Source: Mesorhizobium sp. ES1-1
GTDB lineage: Bacteria; Pseudomonadota; Alphaproteobacteria; Rhizobiales; Rhizobiaceae
Length of the DNA stretch: 64,000 bases
Direction of reading: 5' to 3'
NCBI RefSeq assembly: GCF_020164785.1
Contig: NZ_JAIUGX010000003.1
Span: 124,001 to 188,000 of the forward strand
Shown: positions 18,453 to 27,718 of the stretch, piece by piece
Numbering within the stretch: position 1 is the first letter of the stretch
How the letters are laid out: every line of letters begins with the position of its first letter
Notes under the pieces: generated by a model
Databases searched by the model: none
Seen by the model: only the letters and a program-made list of their open reading frames with translations
What the model was told of the DNA's origin: nothing
Translations under genes and position numbers: made by a program

Positions 18453-19364
18453 ATGATCAGCACGCCTCTGTTTCTCGGACTTCCAGATCGCCTCGGCGAT
18501 GGCCGCAAGCCTCGCGCTGTGATCTTCGGGGCCGGGCATGGCACCACCTATCCCGGCCAGGACAGCCGCTTGTGGGCGCAGGCGCCCAGCGCCATCCGCG
18601 CCGCCAGCCAAGCCGACGCCGCGTTCGTCGAGCACTGGGATTTCGATCTCGGTGGCCCGCTTTTCGACGGCGAGCCGGTCTGCTGCATTGATGCCGGCGA
18701 CCTCGCGACCGCCATGCACGACAATGAAGGCAACCGGTCCCGCATCGAGGCGAAGACGCGCGAAATCCTGGCGCTGCCTGCCGTGCCGATCCTGCTCGGC
18801 GGCGACGATTCCCTGCCCATCCCTTTCATCGCCGGCTTCGCCGATCACGGGCCGGTGTGGATCCTGCAGATCGATGCCCATATCGACTGGCGCGACGAGG
18901 TCCATGGCGAGCGCCACGGCTATTCGAACCCGATGCGCCGGGTCAGCGAGATGAACCATGTCGCCGGCATGGTGCAGGTCGGGATGCGCGGCATCGGCAG
19001 CGCGCGCCTTGGGGAGGTTGAAGCGGCGCGAAGCTATGGCAGCCAGCTGGTGACGGCGCGCGAGGTTCACGCGCAGGGCGTCGAGGTCGCGCTGAGGCAC
19101 ATTCCGGAAGGCGCTCGCATCGTCGTCACCCTTGATTGCGACGGGCTCGATCCCGGCATCATGCCGGGCGTAGCATCGCCGACGCCCGGCGGCCTCAGCT
19201 ATACGCAGGCGATCGACTTGATCGCGGGCGCCGGCAGGCGAGGCCGGATCGCCGGGTTCGACCTCGTCGAGCTCTACCCGCCGGCCGACATGGACGGCCT
19301 CTCGGCCCTGACCGCCGCACGTCTCGTCATCAACGCGATCGGCGCCATCGTCCGGCGGCGTTGA
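18453..19364 (+). CDS. Agmatinase/ureohydrolase family protein with an altered metal ligand
   Basis: A 303-residue arginase-fold hydrolase. The metal motifs are GGDDS at residues 116-120, QIDAHIDWRDE (D141, H143, D145) and TLDCDGLDP (D228, D230). Most arginases and agmatinases have GGDHS, where the histidine binds one manganese; here it is aspartate (D119). Family members hydrolyse guanidino compounds to urea plus an amine, but the altered site makes the substrate uncertain, so I withhold the name speB. The gene is followed by the convergent TPR gene. Confidence 0.85.
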   Translation: MISTPLFLGLPDRLGDGRKPRAVIFGAGHGTTYPGQDSRLWAQAPSAIRAASQADAAFVEHWDFDLGGPLFDGEPVCCIDAGDLATAMHDNEGNRSRIEAKTREILALPAVPILLGGDDSLPIPFIAGFADHGPVWILQIDAHIDWRDEVHGERHGYSNPMRRVSEMNHVAGMVQVGMRGIGSARLGEVEAARSYGSQLVTAREVHAQGVEVALRHIPEGARIVVTLDCDGLDPGIMPGVASPTPGGLSYTQAIDLIAGAGRRGRIAGFDLVELYPPADMDGLSALTAARLVINAIGAIVRRR

Positions 19365-19443
19365 GCCATTCGGCGCGCTTTTCGGCCGATCCTTCTCGGG
19401 GGATGGAACCGGGCAAGAGGGGCGCGTCCATTACCCGACAGAC

Positions 19444-22400
19444 TTAATTCCCTCTCAAGCTCAACGCTTTCTTGCGATCGGCCTTGGCGCGCTTGGCATT
19501 GCCTTTTGCTTCCCAGGAACGGCCGCGGAAAGTGTAGGCATCGGCATAGTTGGGGTAGAGCTTGATCGCGCGATTGAAGTTAACGATCGCGCCGTCGTGA
19601 TCGCCCGCGCGCGCCTGAACGAGACCTCTGCCGAAGTAACCGCCCGGACTGTTCTGATCGATTTGGATCGCCATGTCGAAATCCGCCAGGGCGCGCTTCG
19701 CATCGCCTTTGGCCATCCAGACGATACCGCGATCGACACGCATTTTGGCGACGCCAGGACTAAGGCTGATGGCTTTGTCATAGTCTGCTATGGCGCCGTC
19801 GAGATCGCCCATGGTCATCCGGCTGATGCCTCGAGCGTGGAAATGCGGGGGGTAGGTCGGATCGAACTCGATCGCCTTGCTGAAATCGTCGATGGCACGC
19901 TTGTGGTCGTTCTTGGCGGCCCAGGCAAAGCCACGGGCGGAGTAATAGCTGCCGTTTTTTGGCTCGAGTGCAATCGCGCTGCCGTAATCCGTTATGGCGC
20001 GATCGTAATTGCCCATCTGTCTCCATGCGAGACCGCGATATCCGAAAGCTTCCGCATCGTCGGAATCGAGCGCCAAAGCCTGATCGAATTTGGCGATCGC
20101 AAGATCGTATCGACCCTTGTTGTAGAGGGCGATGCCGCTCTTTGTGGCGTCGCGCGCCGTTGCTGCCGCGGCTTGCGTCGTTGGCGTTTGCTTGCCTGCC
20201 GCTCTCGCCATGGCCGCATCGTCACGCTCCTCGCGGGCCCTGGCGTAGTTTGGATCGAGGCGTAAAACCGCATCCAGATCGGCGATGGCGCGGTCGTATC
20301 GTTTCTCCCTTTTCCAGCAGAACCCGCGATTGAACCATGCTTCCGCATCCGTCGGCCGCAGTTCGATCGCCTTTGTCGAATCGGCGATGATGCCATCGCA
20401 ATCATGTTTCATGGCGCGGGCCCGGCTGCGCAGCACATAGGCGTCGGCATTGGCCGGTTGCAACGAAATGATGGTGCTCAGATCCGCGATGGCGCGGTCG
20501 ATCTTGCCTCTCTGCAGCCAGATGGCGGAACGGTAGAAATAGGCGTCGGTCGACTTTGGATCGAGCTTTATCGCCTTGTCGTAGTCCGCCATGGCCCGGT
20601 TTCGGTCGCCCTTCAATGCATAGGTGAAGCCGCGCAAGGTATGGGCGCCGGCATTGGATGGGTCGGCGGCGACCGCTATGTCATACTGCTCGATCGCCCG
20701 AACGAACTGATTTTGGGCGCGCCAGATCGTGCCCTGCTCGATAGCGTCCTCGACGATTTTGTTTGGCGCCGGGGCGGCGGGCTTGGTTGCCGCAGCCTCG
20801 GCCTTCGCCGCCATGGCCATCTTCTGGCCCTTGCGGGCAAGCGCCATCCCGGGGTCGAGTTTCAGCGCCTGGTCGAAATCGCCAATGGCCCGGTCGTAGT
20901 CGCCTGTCTTGATGAAGGCGCTGCCACGTCCGAAATAGGCCGGGGCGTCATCGGGATCGAGCTCGATGGCGCGGCTAAAGTCGGCTATGGCTCGATCCGG
21001 CTCATTCTTTTTGGTCCACGCGATGGCACGGCCGATGAAAACGTCTGAATAATCGGGATTAAGTTTGACGACCTTGTCATAATCCCTGATCGCCGCGTCA
21101 TATTTTCCCTTGTCGACCAACGCGATGCCCCGCCCGACATAGGCGGAGACATCTTGCGGATCGAGTGCGATCGCCTTGTTGTACTCGGCGATCGCACGAT
21201 CATATTTGCCCTTGTAGTAGAAGGCATAGCCGCGATCGACGAGTTCCCTGAGCTTCTTCGAGGACGGCATAATCATCTTCGCGGCGGAGCCGCCTTTGGC
21301 CTGCGCCGCCAGCGCCGCGGTGCGGGCGGCCGCGTAGTTTGGGTTGTGCGAGTTGAGTTTTGCCGCTTGGTCGAAGTCGGAAACGGCCTCGCCATAGTTC
21401 TTGCCGTCGGCTTGCGCCATGCCGCGTGCGTAGTGGCTGGCGGCGTCCTTCGGATCGATCTCGATCGCCGCTGAAAAAGCCTCGATGGCCCGATTGAGGT
21501 CGCCCTTGGCGTACCAGGCCGCTCCGGAACAGAAGTAGGCGCCGCTTGCTTGCGGATCGAGCTTGGCGGCCTCGACGCAATCGGCGAGCGCGCCGACCGC
21601 GTCGCCCGAGGCGGCCTTGGCCAGGCCACGGCGCATGAGCGGCGCGGCCATATCCGGAGCCATCGCGATGACCTTGTCGAAGTCGGCGATGGCGCTTCTA
21701 TAGTCGTTCTTGGCGTCGAAGGCTTTGCCGCGGCCGAGATAGGCAAGCGGGCTTTCAGGAGCGATCGCGATGGCCTCTTCATAGGCGTTGATCGCCTCGT
21801 CATAATTGCCCTCATGCGCGAGGCTGTCGCCCTTGGACACCGCAACCATGACGCGGGGATCCGCATCGTCGATCAGCTTGGCCAATTTCGGATCGACATG
21901 CGAATCGTCTTCGCTCGCACTCAGCCCGGCCGCGAGCCGGGTCGCGGCAGGGGCGGTCGAAGTGGCGCCCTGTCTGTTCGCCGCACTATCGGAGCCAACC
22001 CTGGCGATATCAACGGCGGGCTTTCCGCCGGCGTCGGCCGCTGCCCTGCGGGCGATGGCATAGTCGGGATTGCCGGGGTCGAGCGCCAGCGCCTGGTCGA
22101 AGTCGACGACGGCGCTGGCATAGTCCTTCCGGACGGCCCGCGCCATGCCGCGCGCATAATAGCTGGCGTCATCCTTCGCATCGATCCCGATCGCGACGGA
22201 ATAATCGGCGATCGCACGCCCGACGTCGCCCTTGACGTGCGAGGCCATGCCCCTGCAGTAGAAGGCATCTCGCGCCTTCGGGTCGAGTTCGGCGGCGCGG
22301 CTGCAGTCGGCAAGCGCACCATCGGCATCGCCCGAGGTGACCTTGGCCAGACCCCGCTGCGAAAGCGCCGCGCCAAAGTCAGGATTGATCCGTATGGCCG

Positions 22401-24447
22401 CGTCGTAGTCCGCTATGGCCTTGCCGTAATCGCGTTTGGCGGCCCAGGCCCGGCCGCGGCCGAAATGGGCAAAGCGGTCATCGGAATCGAACTCGATCGC
22501 CTTGCCATAGGCGCCGATCGCCTGGTCATACTTGCCCATGTCGAGAAAGGCGTCGCCACCAAGGACGGCCTCCAGGGCGCGGGGATCCTTTGCGGCCAAG
22601 GCCCTCTCTGTCAGAGCCTTGCCTTGCGCGGCCGTCATCTCCGGAATGGCCGATGGCGGCTTCGGGATGTCCGTCAACGGGTCCGCCCTTGCCTCGTGCG
22701 GCGGTGACGCCAGTTCGACGCTGTCGCCCGCGACCTGCCTGTCGCAGCTTCCTGCCCGCGTCCGGTCGAGCTCGATGGCGCGCCGGCAATCCTCCGCCGC
22801 ACCTGTCGCGTCGCCTTTCAGCCCTTTGGCGCGGCTGCGGCCGAGATAGGCGTCGGCATTGTGGGGGTCGAGGCTGACGGCCTTATCGAAATCGATAAGC
22901 GCCCCGTCCAGGCCATACTTCGCAAGACGGGCGCCGGCGCGTTCAATCAGTATCTTGGCGGCTGCTTCATCCTGAGTCCCGGCGGCCGGAACGGCTTGGT
23001 TGTCTGGCAGGCGCGCGCCGCATGTGCCTGCACGTTGCGGGTCGAGCTGGACGGCGCGCCGGCAGTCGCTTGTCGCAAGATATACGTGCCCTTGCGACGC
23101 CTCGGCGAGCGCCCGATTGTAATATGCATAGGCATTGTCGGGGTCGAGCTTGATCGCATAGCTGAAGAAATAGATCGCGCCCGGTACGTCGCCTTCCAGC
23201 TGCGCCTTCAATCCTTCCTGGATGTACCAGGTGGCGGGGTTGGAAGGATCCAGCGTGGCAGAAGCCTGCGGCGCGTCACCCGTGGACTTAGCCGCCGTGT
23301 CGGAGTCCGTCGTCACGGCGCCGGCATTTCCGGCTTTGCAAGCACCACTCTTTTTAGGGTCGAGCGCGAGGGCTTTTCGGCAGTCGGCGGCGGCTCCGAT
23401 GGCATCGCCGCTCAGCGCCCGCGTCAACGAACGGGCGAGCCAGGCCCGCGCATCGTCGGCATCGAGGTCAATCGCCTCACCGAAATCCGCAATGGCGCGA
23501 TCATTGTTGCCGTTGCCGGCCCAGGCGAGGCCCCGAAAATAATACCCGTCGACAATCGAAGGATCGAGTTGGATCGCCTTGCTGGCATCGGCGATCGCGC
23601 GTATCCAGCCATTCTTGCTCAGCCACGCCGCGCCGCGGTCGGCATAGGCTTCGGCACTGTCGGAGTCGATGCCGATGGCGGCGTCGTAGTCCGCGATGGC
23701 CTGATCGAACTCTCCTCTGTCGAGGCGGTTGAGGGCGCGGTTGAGAAGCGCGGTCATGTCGGTCGGGTCTAGCCGGATAGCCTCATCGTATTCTGCGCGC
23801 GCTTTGTCGCGATCGCCTTTGATGTCCCAAGCTTGACCCAGTCCCGTATGCGCCGCGCCGTTCTGCGGGTCCGCCGCGATTGCCTGCTGGTAATCCACAA
23901 TAGCCGCGTCGATCTTGCCCTTGCGCAAGAAGGCCGCGCCACGGCTTGAATAGGCCTCGCTGGAGGAGGGATCCAGGCTTATGAGGACGTTGAAGTCCGC
24001 GATAGCTCGATCGTCGTCGCCCTTGTTGTACCAGTCGGCGCCACGGTTGAAATAGGCCGCCGCCTGCTTGGGATCGCGCGCGATCGCCTCGCCATAGTCG
24101 GTAATGGCACCTTCCCAGTCCTTCTTGTCGTTGCGCGCGGAGGCTCGGTAGAAAAAGGCCTTGGCGCGCAGGCGCGACGCTTCGGTCGTGTCCTCTGCGA
24201 TCACCGTGCAGGCTGCGATGCGCCGGTCAGCCGCGTCCTTGTCGACACTTGCTTCCTTACTGTAGAGGGCGCTGTTGTCGTCGACCGGGCCTTCTTCATC
24301 GCCGAAACAAAGCGCATAGTCACGCGTAACGGCCGAGCATGGAGCGGTCAGAGCCCCAAGCAGGATGGTCGCCGCCAGAGCCACGAGCGGCCAACGCAAA
24401 ACCCTTGCAAAAAACGCGCGCGTCAGCGCGCCGGTGCGGCGTGACAT
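19444..24447 (-). CDS. Giant secreted TPR-repeat protein
   Basis: A 1667-residue protein with a basic N-terminus and hydrophobic core (WPLVALAATILLGALTAP) followed by CSA, a likely signal peptide ending near residue 40. Almost all the rest is TPR units of the type YDRAIADYDKAI.LDP, roughly forty, with short linkers rich in Ala/Ser. Two blocks of about 190 residues (coding near 22.6-22.0 kb and 21.9-21.3 kb) are diverged copies of each other. Five repeats carry a cysteine pair 13 or 15 residues apart (for example CRKALALDPKKSGAC). It is probably a periplasmic scaffold; partners are unknown. Confidence 0.88.
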   Translation of the reverse strand: MSRRTGALTRAFFARVLRWPLVALAATILLGALTAPCSAVTRDYALCFGDEEGPVDDNSALYSKEASVDKDAADRRIAACTVIAEDTTEASRLRAKAFFYRASARNDKKDWEGAITDYGEAIARDPKQAAAYFNRGADWYNKGDDDRAIADFNVLISLDPSSSEAYSSRGAAFLRKGKIDAAIVDYQQAIAADPQNGAAHTGLGQAWDIKGDRDKARAEYDEAIRLDPTDMTALLNRALNRLDRGEFDQAIADYDAAIGIDSDSAEAYADRGAAWLSKNGWIRAIADASKAIQLDPSIVDGYYFRGLAWAGNGNNDRAIADFGEAIDLDADDARAWLARSLTRALSGDAIGAAADCRKALALDPKKSGACKAGNAGAVTTDSDTAAKSTGDAPQASATLDPSNPATWYIQEGLKAQLEGDVPGAIYFFSYAIKLDPDNAYAYYNRALAEASQGHVYLATSDCRRAVQLDPQRAGTCGARLPDNQAVPAAGTQDEAAAKILIERAGARLAKYGLDGALIDFDKAVSLDPHNADAYLGRSRAKGLKGDATGAAEDCRRAIELDRTRAGSCDRQVAGDSVELASPPHEARADPLTDIPKPPSAIPEMTAAQGKALTERALAAKDPRALEAVLGGDAFLDMGKYDQAIGAYGKAIEFDSDDRFAHFGRGRAWAAKRDYGKAIADYDAAIRINPDFGAALSQRGLAKVTSGDADGALADCSRAAELDPKARDAFYCRGMASHVKGDVGRAIADYSVAIGIDAKDDASYYARGMARAVRKDYASAVVDFDQALALDPGNPDYAIARRAAADAGGKPAVDIARVGSDSAANRQGATSTAPAATRLAAGLSASEDDSHVDPKLAKLIDDADPRVMVAVSKGDSLAHEGNYDEAINAYEEAIAIAPESPLAYLGRGKAFDAKNDYRSAIADFDKVIAMAPDMAAPLMRRGLAKAASGDAVGALADCVEAAKLDPQASGAYFCSGAAWYAKGDLNRAIEAFSAAIEIDPKDAASHYARGMAQADGKNYGEAVSDFDQAAKLNSHNPNYAAARTAALAAQAKGGSAAKMIMPSSKKLRELVDRGYAFYYKGKYDRAIAEYNKAIALDPQDVSAYVGRGIALVDKGKYDAAIRDYDKVVKLNPDYSDVFIGRAIAWTKKNEPDRAIADFSRAIELDPDDAPAYFGRGSAFIKTGDYDRAIGDFDQALKLDPGMALARKGQKMAMAAKAEAAATKPAAPAPNKIVEDAIEQGTIWRAQNQFVRAIEQYDIAVAADPSNAGAHTLRGFTYALKGDRNRAMADYDKAIKLDPKSTDAYFYRSAIWLQRGKIDRAIADLSTIISLQPANADAYVLRSRARAMKHDCDGIIADSTKAIELRPTDAEAWFNRGFCWKREKRYDRAIADLDAVLRLDPNYARAREERDDAAMARAAGKQTPTTQAAAATARDATKSGIALYNKGRYDLAIAKFDQALALDSDDAEAFGYRGLAWRQMGNYDRAITDYGSAIALEPKNGSYYSARGFAWAAKNDHKRAIDDFSKAIEFDPTYPPHFHARGISRMTMGDLDGAIADYDKAISLSPGVAKMRVDRGIVWMAKGDAKRALADFDMAIQIDQNSPGGYFGRGLVQARAGDHDGAIVNFNRAIKLYPNYADAYTFRGRSWEAKGNAKRAKADRKKALSLRGN

Positions 24448-24724
24448 GGTTCTGACCCCCCAGAGTTACTGCGCCTGCTCTCGCGGATACTTATAGTTCC
24501 GTTTTTGTTCCGGAATGCAAGCAGAAATTACAGTAAGCATTTGGAAAGCTCTCTCCCGCTTGGCAGATCAGAAGCGGAGCCAGGCATGCCGGATTGCCTG
24601 CCGTCCCGGCGGGTTGAATGCCTGCTGAGTGGGCCCGCTATTGGACCGTTGATCCGCCGGTATTGACCCATGGTCGGATCGGCGTCTTGCCTGCAAGATG
24701 CGCCCGACCATCGCGAGGACATCC

Positions 24725-25108
24725 ATGCGTAAACTGATCTCCACCGGCTCGCCCTTCGAGAAGACCGCCGGATATTCACGCGCCGTGGTGCAGGGCGACT
24801 GGTGCTTCGTCTCCGGGACGACGGGCTATGATTACGCGACCATGACGATGCCGGAGACGGTCGAGGCGCAGACGCGCAACTGCCTGGCGACGATCGGCAA
24901 GGCGCTGAGCGATGGCGGGTTCGACATGGCCGATGTGGTGCGGGCACATTACTACATTACCGACCAGGCCTTCGTGGATGTCGTCTTCCCGATCCTGGGC
25001 GAGACGTTTGGCGACATCAGGCCGGCGGCGACGATGGTCGTCTGCCAGCTCAACAAGCCGGAAATGAAGATCGAGATCGAGGTCACGGCGCTGCGGCGGA
25101 CGGCATGA
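24725..25108 (+). CDS. RidA family (YjgF/YER057c/UK114) protein
   Basis: A 127-residue protein of the Rid superfamily, which deaminates reactive enamine/imine intermediates or acts on related small molecules. Landmarks are SRAVVQGDWCFVSGTTGYD near residue 20, and VVRAHYYITDQ and FGDIRPAATMVVCQLNKPEM in the C-terminal half. The usual catalytic arginine position is filled by the R of IRPAATM. Start is ATG 24725. The stop overlaps the start of a VOC-domain gene (ATGA), so the two are translated together. Confidence 0.93.
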   Translation: MRKLISTGSPFEKTAGYSRAVVQGDWCFVSGTTGYDYATMTMPETVEAQTRNCLATIGKALSDGGFDMADVVRAHYYITDQAFVDVVFPILGETFGDIRPAATMVVCQLNKPEMKIEIEVTALRRTA

Positions 25109-25455
25109 AAGTCCGGCGCATCATCGCCAACATCGCGACACCTGATGGCGCGGTAGCCAAGCGCTTCTATCAGGACGTGCTCGGCCTCGACCTGCTGATG
25201 GATCATGGCTGGATCGCCACCTACGGCTCTCAGGAAAAAATGGACGTTCAGGTCAGCTTCGCCGAGGAGGGCGGCTCGGGAACGCCGGTTCCAGACCTGT
25301 CGATCGAGGTCGACGATGTCGATGCAGCCTTGGAGGGCATGAGGACGGCGGGCTTTGCCATCGAATACGGGCCGGCGGACGAGCCCTGGGGCGTGCGCCG
25401 CTTCTATGTCCGCGATCCCTTTGGCAGGCTGGTCAACATTCTTTCGCATCGATGA
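25105..25455 (+). CDS. Glyoxalase/VOC superfamily protein
   Basis: A 116-residue single-domain VOC protein. The opening reads RRIIANIATPDGAVAKRFYQ and the C-terminus RRFYVRDPFGRLVNILSH, the last paired-strand motif of the fold. VOC proteins include glyoxalases, dioxygenases and antibiotic-binding proteins; a specific role cannot be assigned. It overlaps the RidA gene by 4 bp, so a shared task in removing a reactive metabolite is plausible but unproven. leuB follows after 136 bp. Confidence 0.9.
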   Translation: MKVRRIIANIATPDGAVAKRFYQDVLGLDLLMDHGWIATYGSQEKMDVQVSFAEEGGSGTPVPDLSIEVDDVDAALEGMRTAGFAIEYGPADEPWGVRRFYVRDPFGRLVNILSHR

Positions 25456-25591
25456 CCGCGCTTGGCGCGGCCCAGGCTTGCGCTAGCGCCGCTTGGCGTT
25501 TAGCAAAGCGCCGGTCGCACAGAACCGCGCGCCTGCCTGGCGCGCAAAGACGCTGTGCAAATCGTAACATTTCCTTCCGGGACGGTCCTTC

Positions 25592-26695
25592 ATGGCAACC
25601 AAGCATCTTTTCCTGCTCGCCGGCGACGGCATCGGCCCTGAGGCCATGGCCGAGGTCAAGAAGCTGATCGCGGCCATGAATGAGAAGCTCTCCAGCGGCT
25701 TCGTCACCGATGAGGGGCTGGTCGGCGGCTGCGCCTACGATGCGCATGGCGCGGCGATCTCGGATGCCGACATGGCAAAGGCGATGGCGGCGGACGCGGT
25801 GCTGTTCGGCGCCGTCGGCGGCCCGAAATGGGATGCCGTGCCCTACGAGGTGCGCCCGGAGGCGGGCCTCTTGCGGCTGCGCAAGGACATGGAACTGTTC
25901 GCCAATCTGCGGCCGGCGATCTGCTATCCGGCGCTGGCGGCGTCCTCCTCGCTCAAGCAGGAGGTGGTCGAAGGCCTCGACATCCTGATCGTGCGCGAGC
26001 TGACCGGCGGCGTCTATTTCGGCGAACCCAAGCAGATCATCGATCTCGGCAATGGCCAGAAGCGCGGCATCGACACCCAGGTCTACGACACGTTCGAGAT
26101 CGAGCGCATTTCGGGCGTCGCCTTCGAATTGGCGCGGACGCGCAAGAACCACGTCAGCTCGATGGAAAAGCGCAATGTGATGAAATCGGGCGTGCTGTGG
26201 AACGAGGTCGTGTCCCAGACCCACAAGGCGCGCTATTCCGACGTCAAGCTCGACCACATGCTGGCCGATGCCGGCGGCATGCAGCTGGTGCGCTGGCCAA
26301 AGCAGTTCGACGTCATCGTCACCGACAATCTGTTCGGCGACATGCTGTCCGACATCGCGGCCATGCTGACCGGCTCGATCGGCATGCTTCCCTCGGCTTC
26401 GCTCGGCGCGCCGGACGTGAAGACCAAGAAGCGCAAGGCGCTTTACGAGCCGGTGCATGGCTCGGCGCCGGACATTGCCGGCAAAGGCATCGCGAACCCG
26501 ATCGCCATGATCGCCTCCTTCGCCATGTGCCTGCGCTATTCCTTCGGCATGGTCGATGAAGCGGACCGTCTCGAAGGTGCCATCGCCGCCGTGCTCGACC
26601 AGGGGCTGCGCACCAAGGACATAATGTCCGACGGCATGACCGAGGTCGGAACGGTCGAGATGGGCGACGCGATCATCGCCAAGTTCCTGGGGTGA
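25592..26695 (+). CDS. leuB: 3-isopropylmalate dehydrogenase
   Basis: A 367-residue enzyme that oxidatively decarboxylates 3-isopropylmalate with NAD in leucine synthesis. The sequence shows [15 protein letters not shown] at the N-terminus, [16 protein letters not shown] (substrate arginines) near residue 92, [13 protein letters not shown] near residue 135, [20 protein letters not shown] near residue 246 and [20 protein letters not shown] near residue 287. Length and start are typical. It belongs with leuD upstream; asd lies 4.7 kb further down, so genes of the leucine and aspartate pathways are clustered. Confidence 0.97.
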   Translation: MATKHLFLLAGDGIGPEAMAEVKKLIAAMNEKLSSGFVTDEGLVGGCAYDAHGAAISDADMAKAMAADAVLFGAVGGPKWDAVPYEVRPEAGLLRLRKDMELFANLRPAICYPALAASSSLKQEVVEGLDILIVRELTGGVYFGEPKQIIDLGNGQKRGIDTQVYDTFEIERISGVAFELARTRKNHVSSMEKRNVMKSGVLWNEVVSQTHKARYSDVKLDHMLADAGGMQLVRWPKQFDVIVTDNLFGDMLSDIAAMLTGSIGMLPSASLGAPDVKTKKRKALYEPVHGSAPDIAGKGIANPIAMIASFAMCLRYSFGMVDEADRLEGAIAAVLDQGLRTKDIMSDGMTEVGTVEMGDAIIAKFLG

Positions 26696-26746
26696 TATCG
26701 GGCTGCCGTCCGACCGGATCGCCGCGGCTGATCTCCAAAGTCAGCG

Positions 26747-26803
26747 CCGCCCCTCATTGCCCTGCCGGGCATTTCTCCCCGTAAACGGGGCGAAAGAGGC
26801 TGT
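26747..26803. repeat. Half copy of the 9635-type repeat element
   Basis: Fifty-seven bases from GCCGCCCCTCATTGCCC match 9638-9694 with one mismatch, including CCCCGTAAACGGGG. The complementary right arm found at the 9.6 kb copy is absent here, so this is a truncated or solo copy. It lies between convergent leuB and the cold-shock/DUF805 gene. Confidence 0.8.
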
Positions 26804-26879
26804 TTCAATGCCGGCGATTGCCCTGGACAGATTGGGACATCAACCATGACATCTGGGCGACTGACTGTCTGTTCTAAAC

Positions 26880-27584
26880 CTATATCCTGACCCCTGCGGG
26901 CACCGGGCCCCATTTGTTTGCGCGCGCCTGGGTCGGGATTAGCGCGAACACCAGGATGATCAGGCTGCCGATGCTCGGGATGAGAATCAGCAGACAGAGC
27001 CAGCCGGAGAGGCCGATATCGTGCAGCCGGCGCACGGTCATGCCGAGGCCGGGCAGCAACGTGCCCAGCACGAAGGTGCCGCACAGGCCGACCGTCACCG
27101 CCGCCGAGACATCGCTGTCGAGGTTGCCCATCTCAGCATCGGTGAAAATGCCGATGCCGAAGATGATGAACAGGCTGACCACCCAGAACAGGCAATAGGC
27201 CCAAAACTCCTTGCGCTGGGCGCGGCCGGCGAAATTGAAGTAATTCCGGGTCACTGCCTGCCAGAAATAGCTCCGGAGGCCGGTAGGCTCGGCGAGCTCG
27301 GAAGAGCGGCCGAAATGCCCCGCTTGCGCTCTTGGTCCCGCAGGCGGCGTGGTGGCCGGTGCGAAGCCGCCGTCGCTGCCGCCGGGCTGCTGCACGGGCA
27401 GGGCCGCGATCGAAAAGACGTCGCTCGCCCGGCCGCCGCCGCCCTGGAACTCGACAGCACTGCCCCTAGGCATGACGGTTTCCCGGCGCAGATCCTCGCG
27501 CCAGAAGGTATAGCGGTTGCCGTCGGCTCCGGTGATGAAGCCGAAGCCCTGATCCTCGTCATAATGAAGTACTTCGCCGCGCAT
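26880..27584 (-). CDS. Cold-shock-like domain fused to DUF805 membrane domain
   Basis: A 234-residue two-part protein. Residues 1-60 resemble a cold-shock (OB) domain: RGEVLHYDEDQGFGFITGAD keeps the FGFI RNA-binding motif. After a Gly/Pro linker, residues 110-234 form a DUF805 domain with about four TM segments and the family motifs NFAGRAQRKEFW and MTVRRLHDIGLSGW. ATG 27584 is used because earlier codons precede the OB fold. An RNA-binding head on a membrane protein suggests tethering of nucleic acid at the membrane, but no function is known. Confidence 0.88.
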   Translation of the reverse strand: MRGEVLHYDEDQGFGFITGADGNRYTFWREDLRRETVMPRGSAVEFQGGGGRASDVFSIAALPVQQPGGSDGGFAPATTPPAGPRAQAGHFGRSSELAEPTGLRSYFWQAVTRNYFNFAGRAQRKEFWAYCLFWVVSLFIIFGIGIFTDAEMGNLDSDVSAAVTVGLCGTFVLGTLLPGLGMTVRRLHDIGLSGWLCLLILIPSIGSLIILVFALIPTQARANKWGPVPAGVRI

Positions 27585-27718
27585 TCGCCACTCCCCAACC
27601 GCCGCGTCCCCACCAAGGTGTGGCACAAGGGCGAAGCCGTCGGCAAGGCCGTGCGGAACGACTACCGTCCCTGCCGCAAATCGAGCATAAGGCGGGATCT
27701 ACACGCCACAGAACAGTC

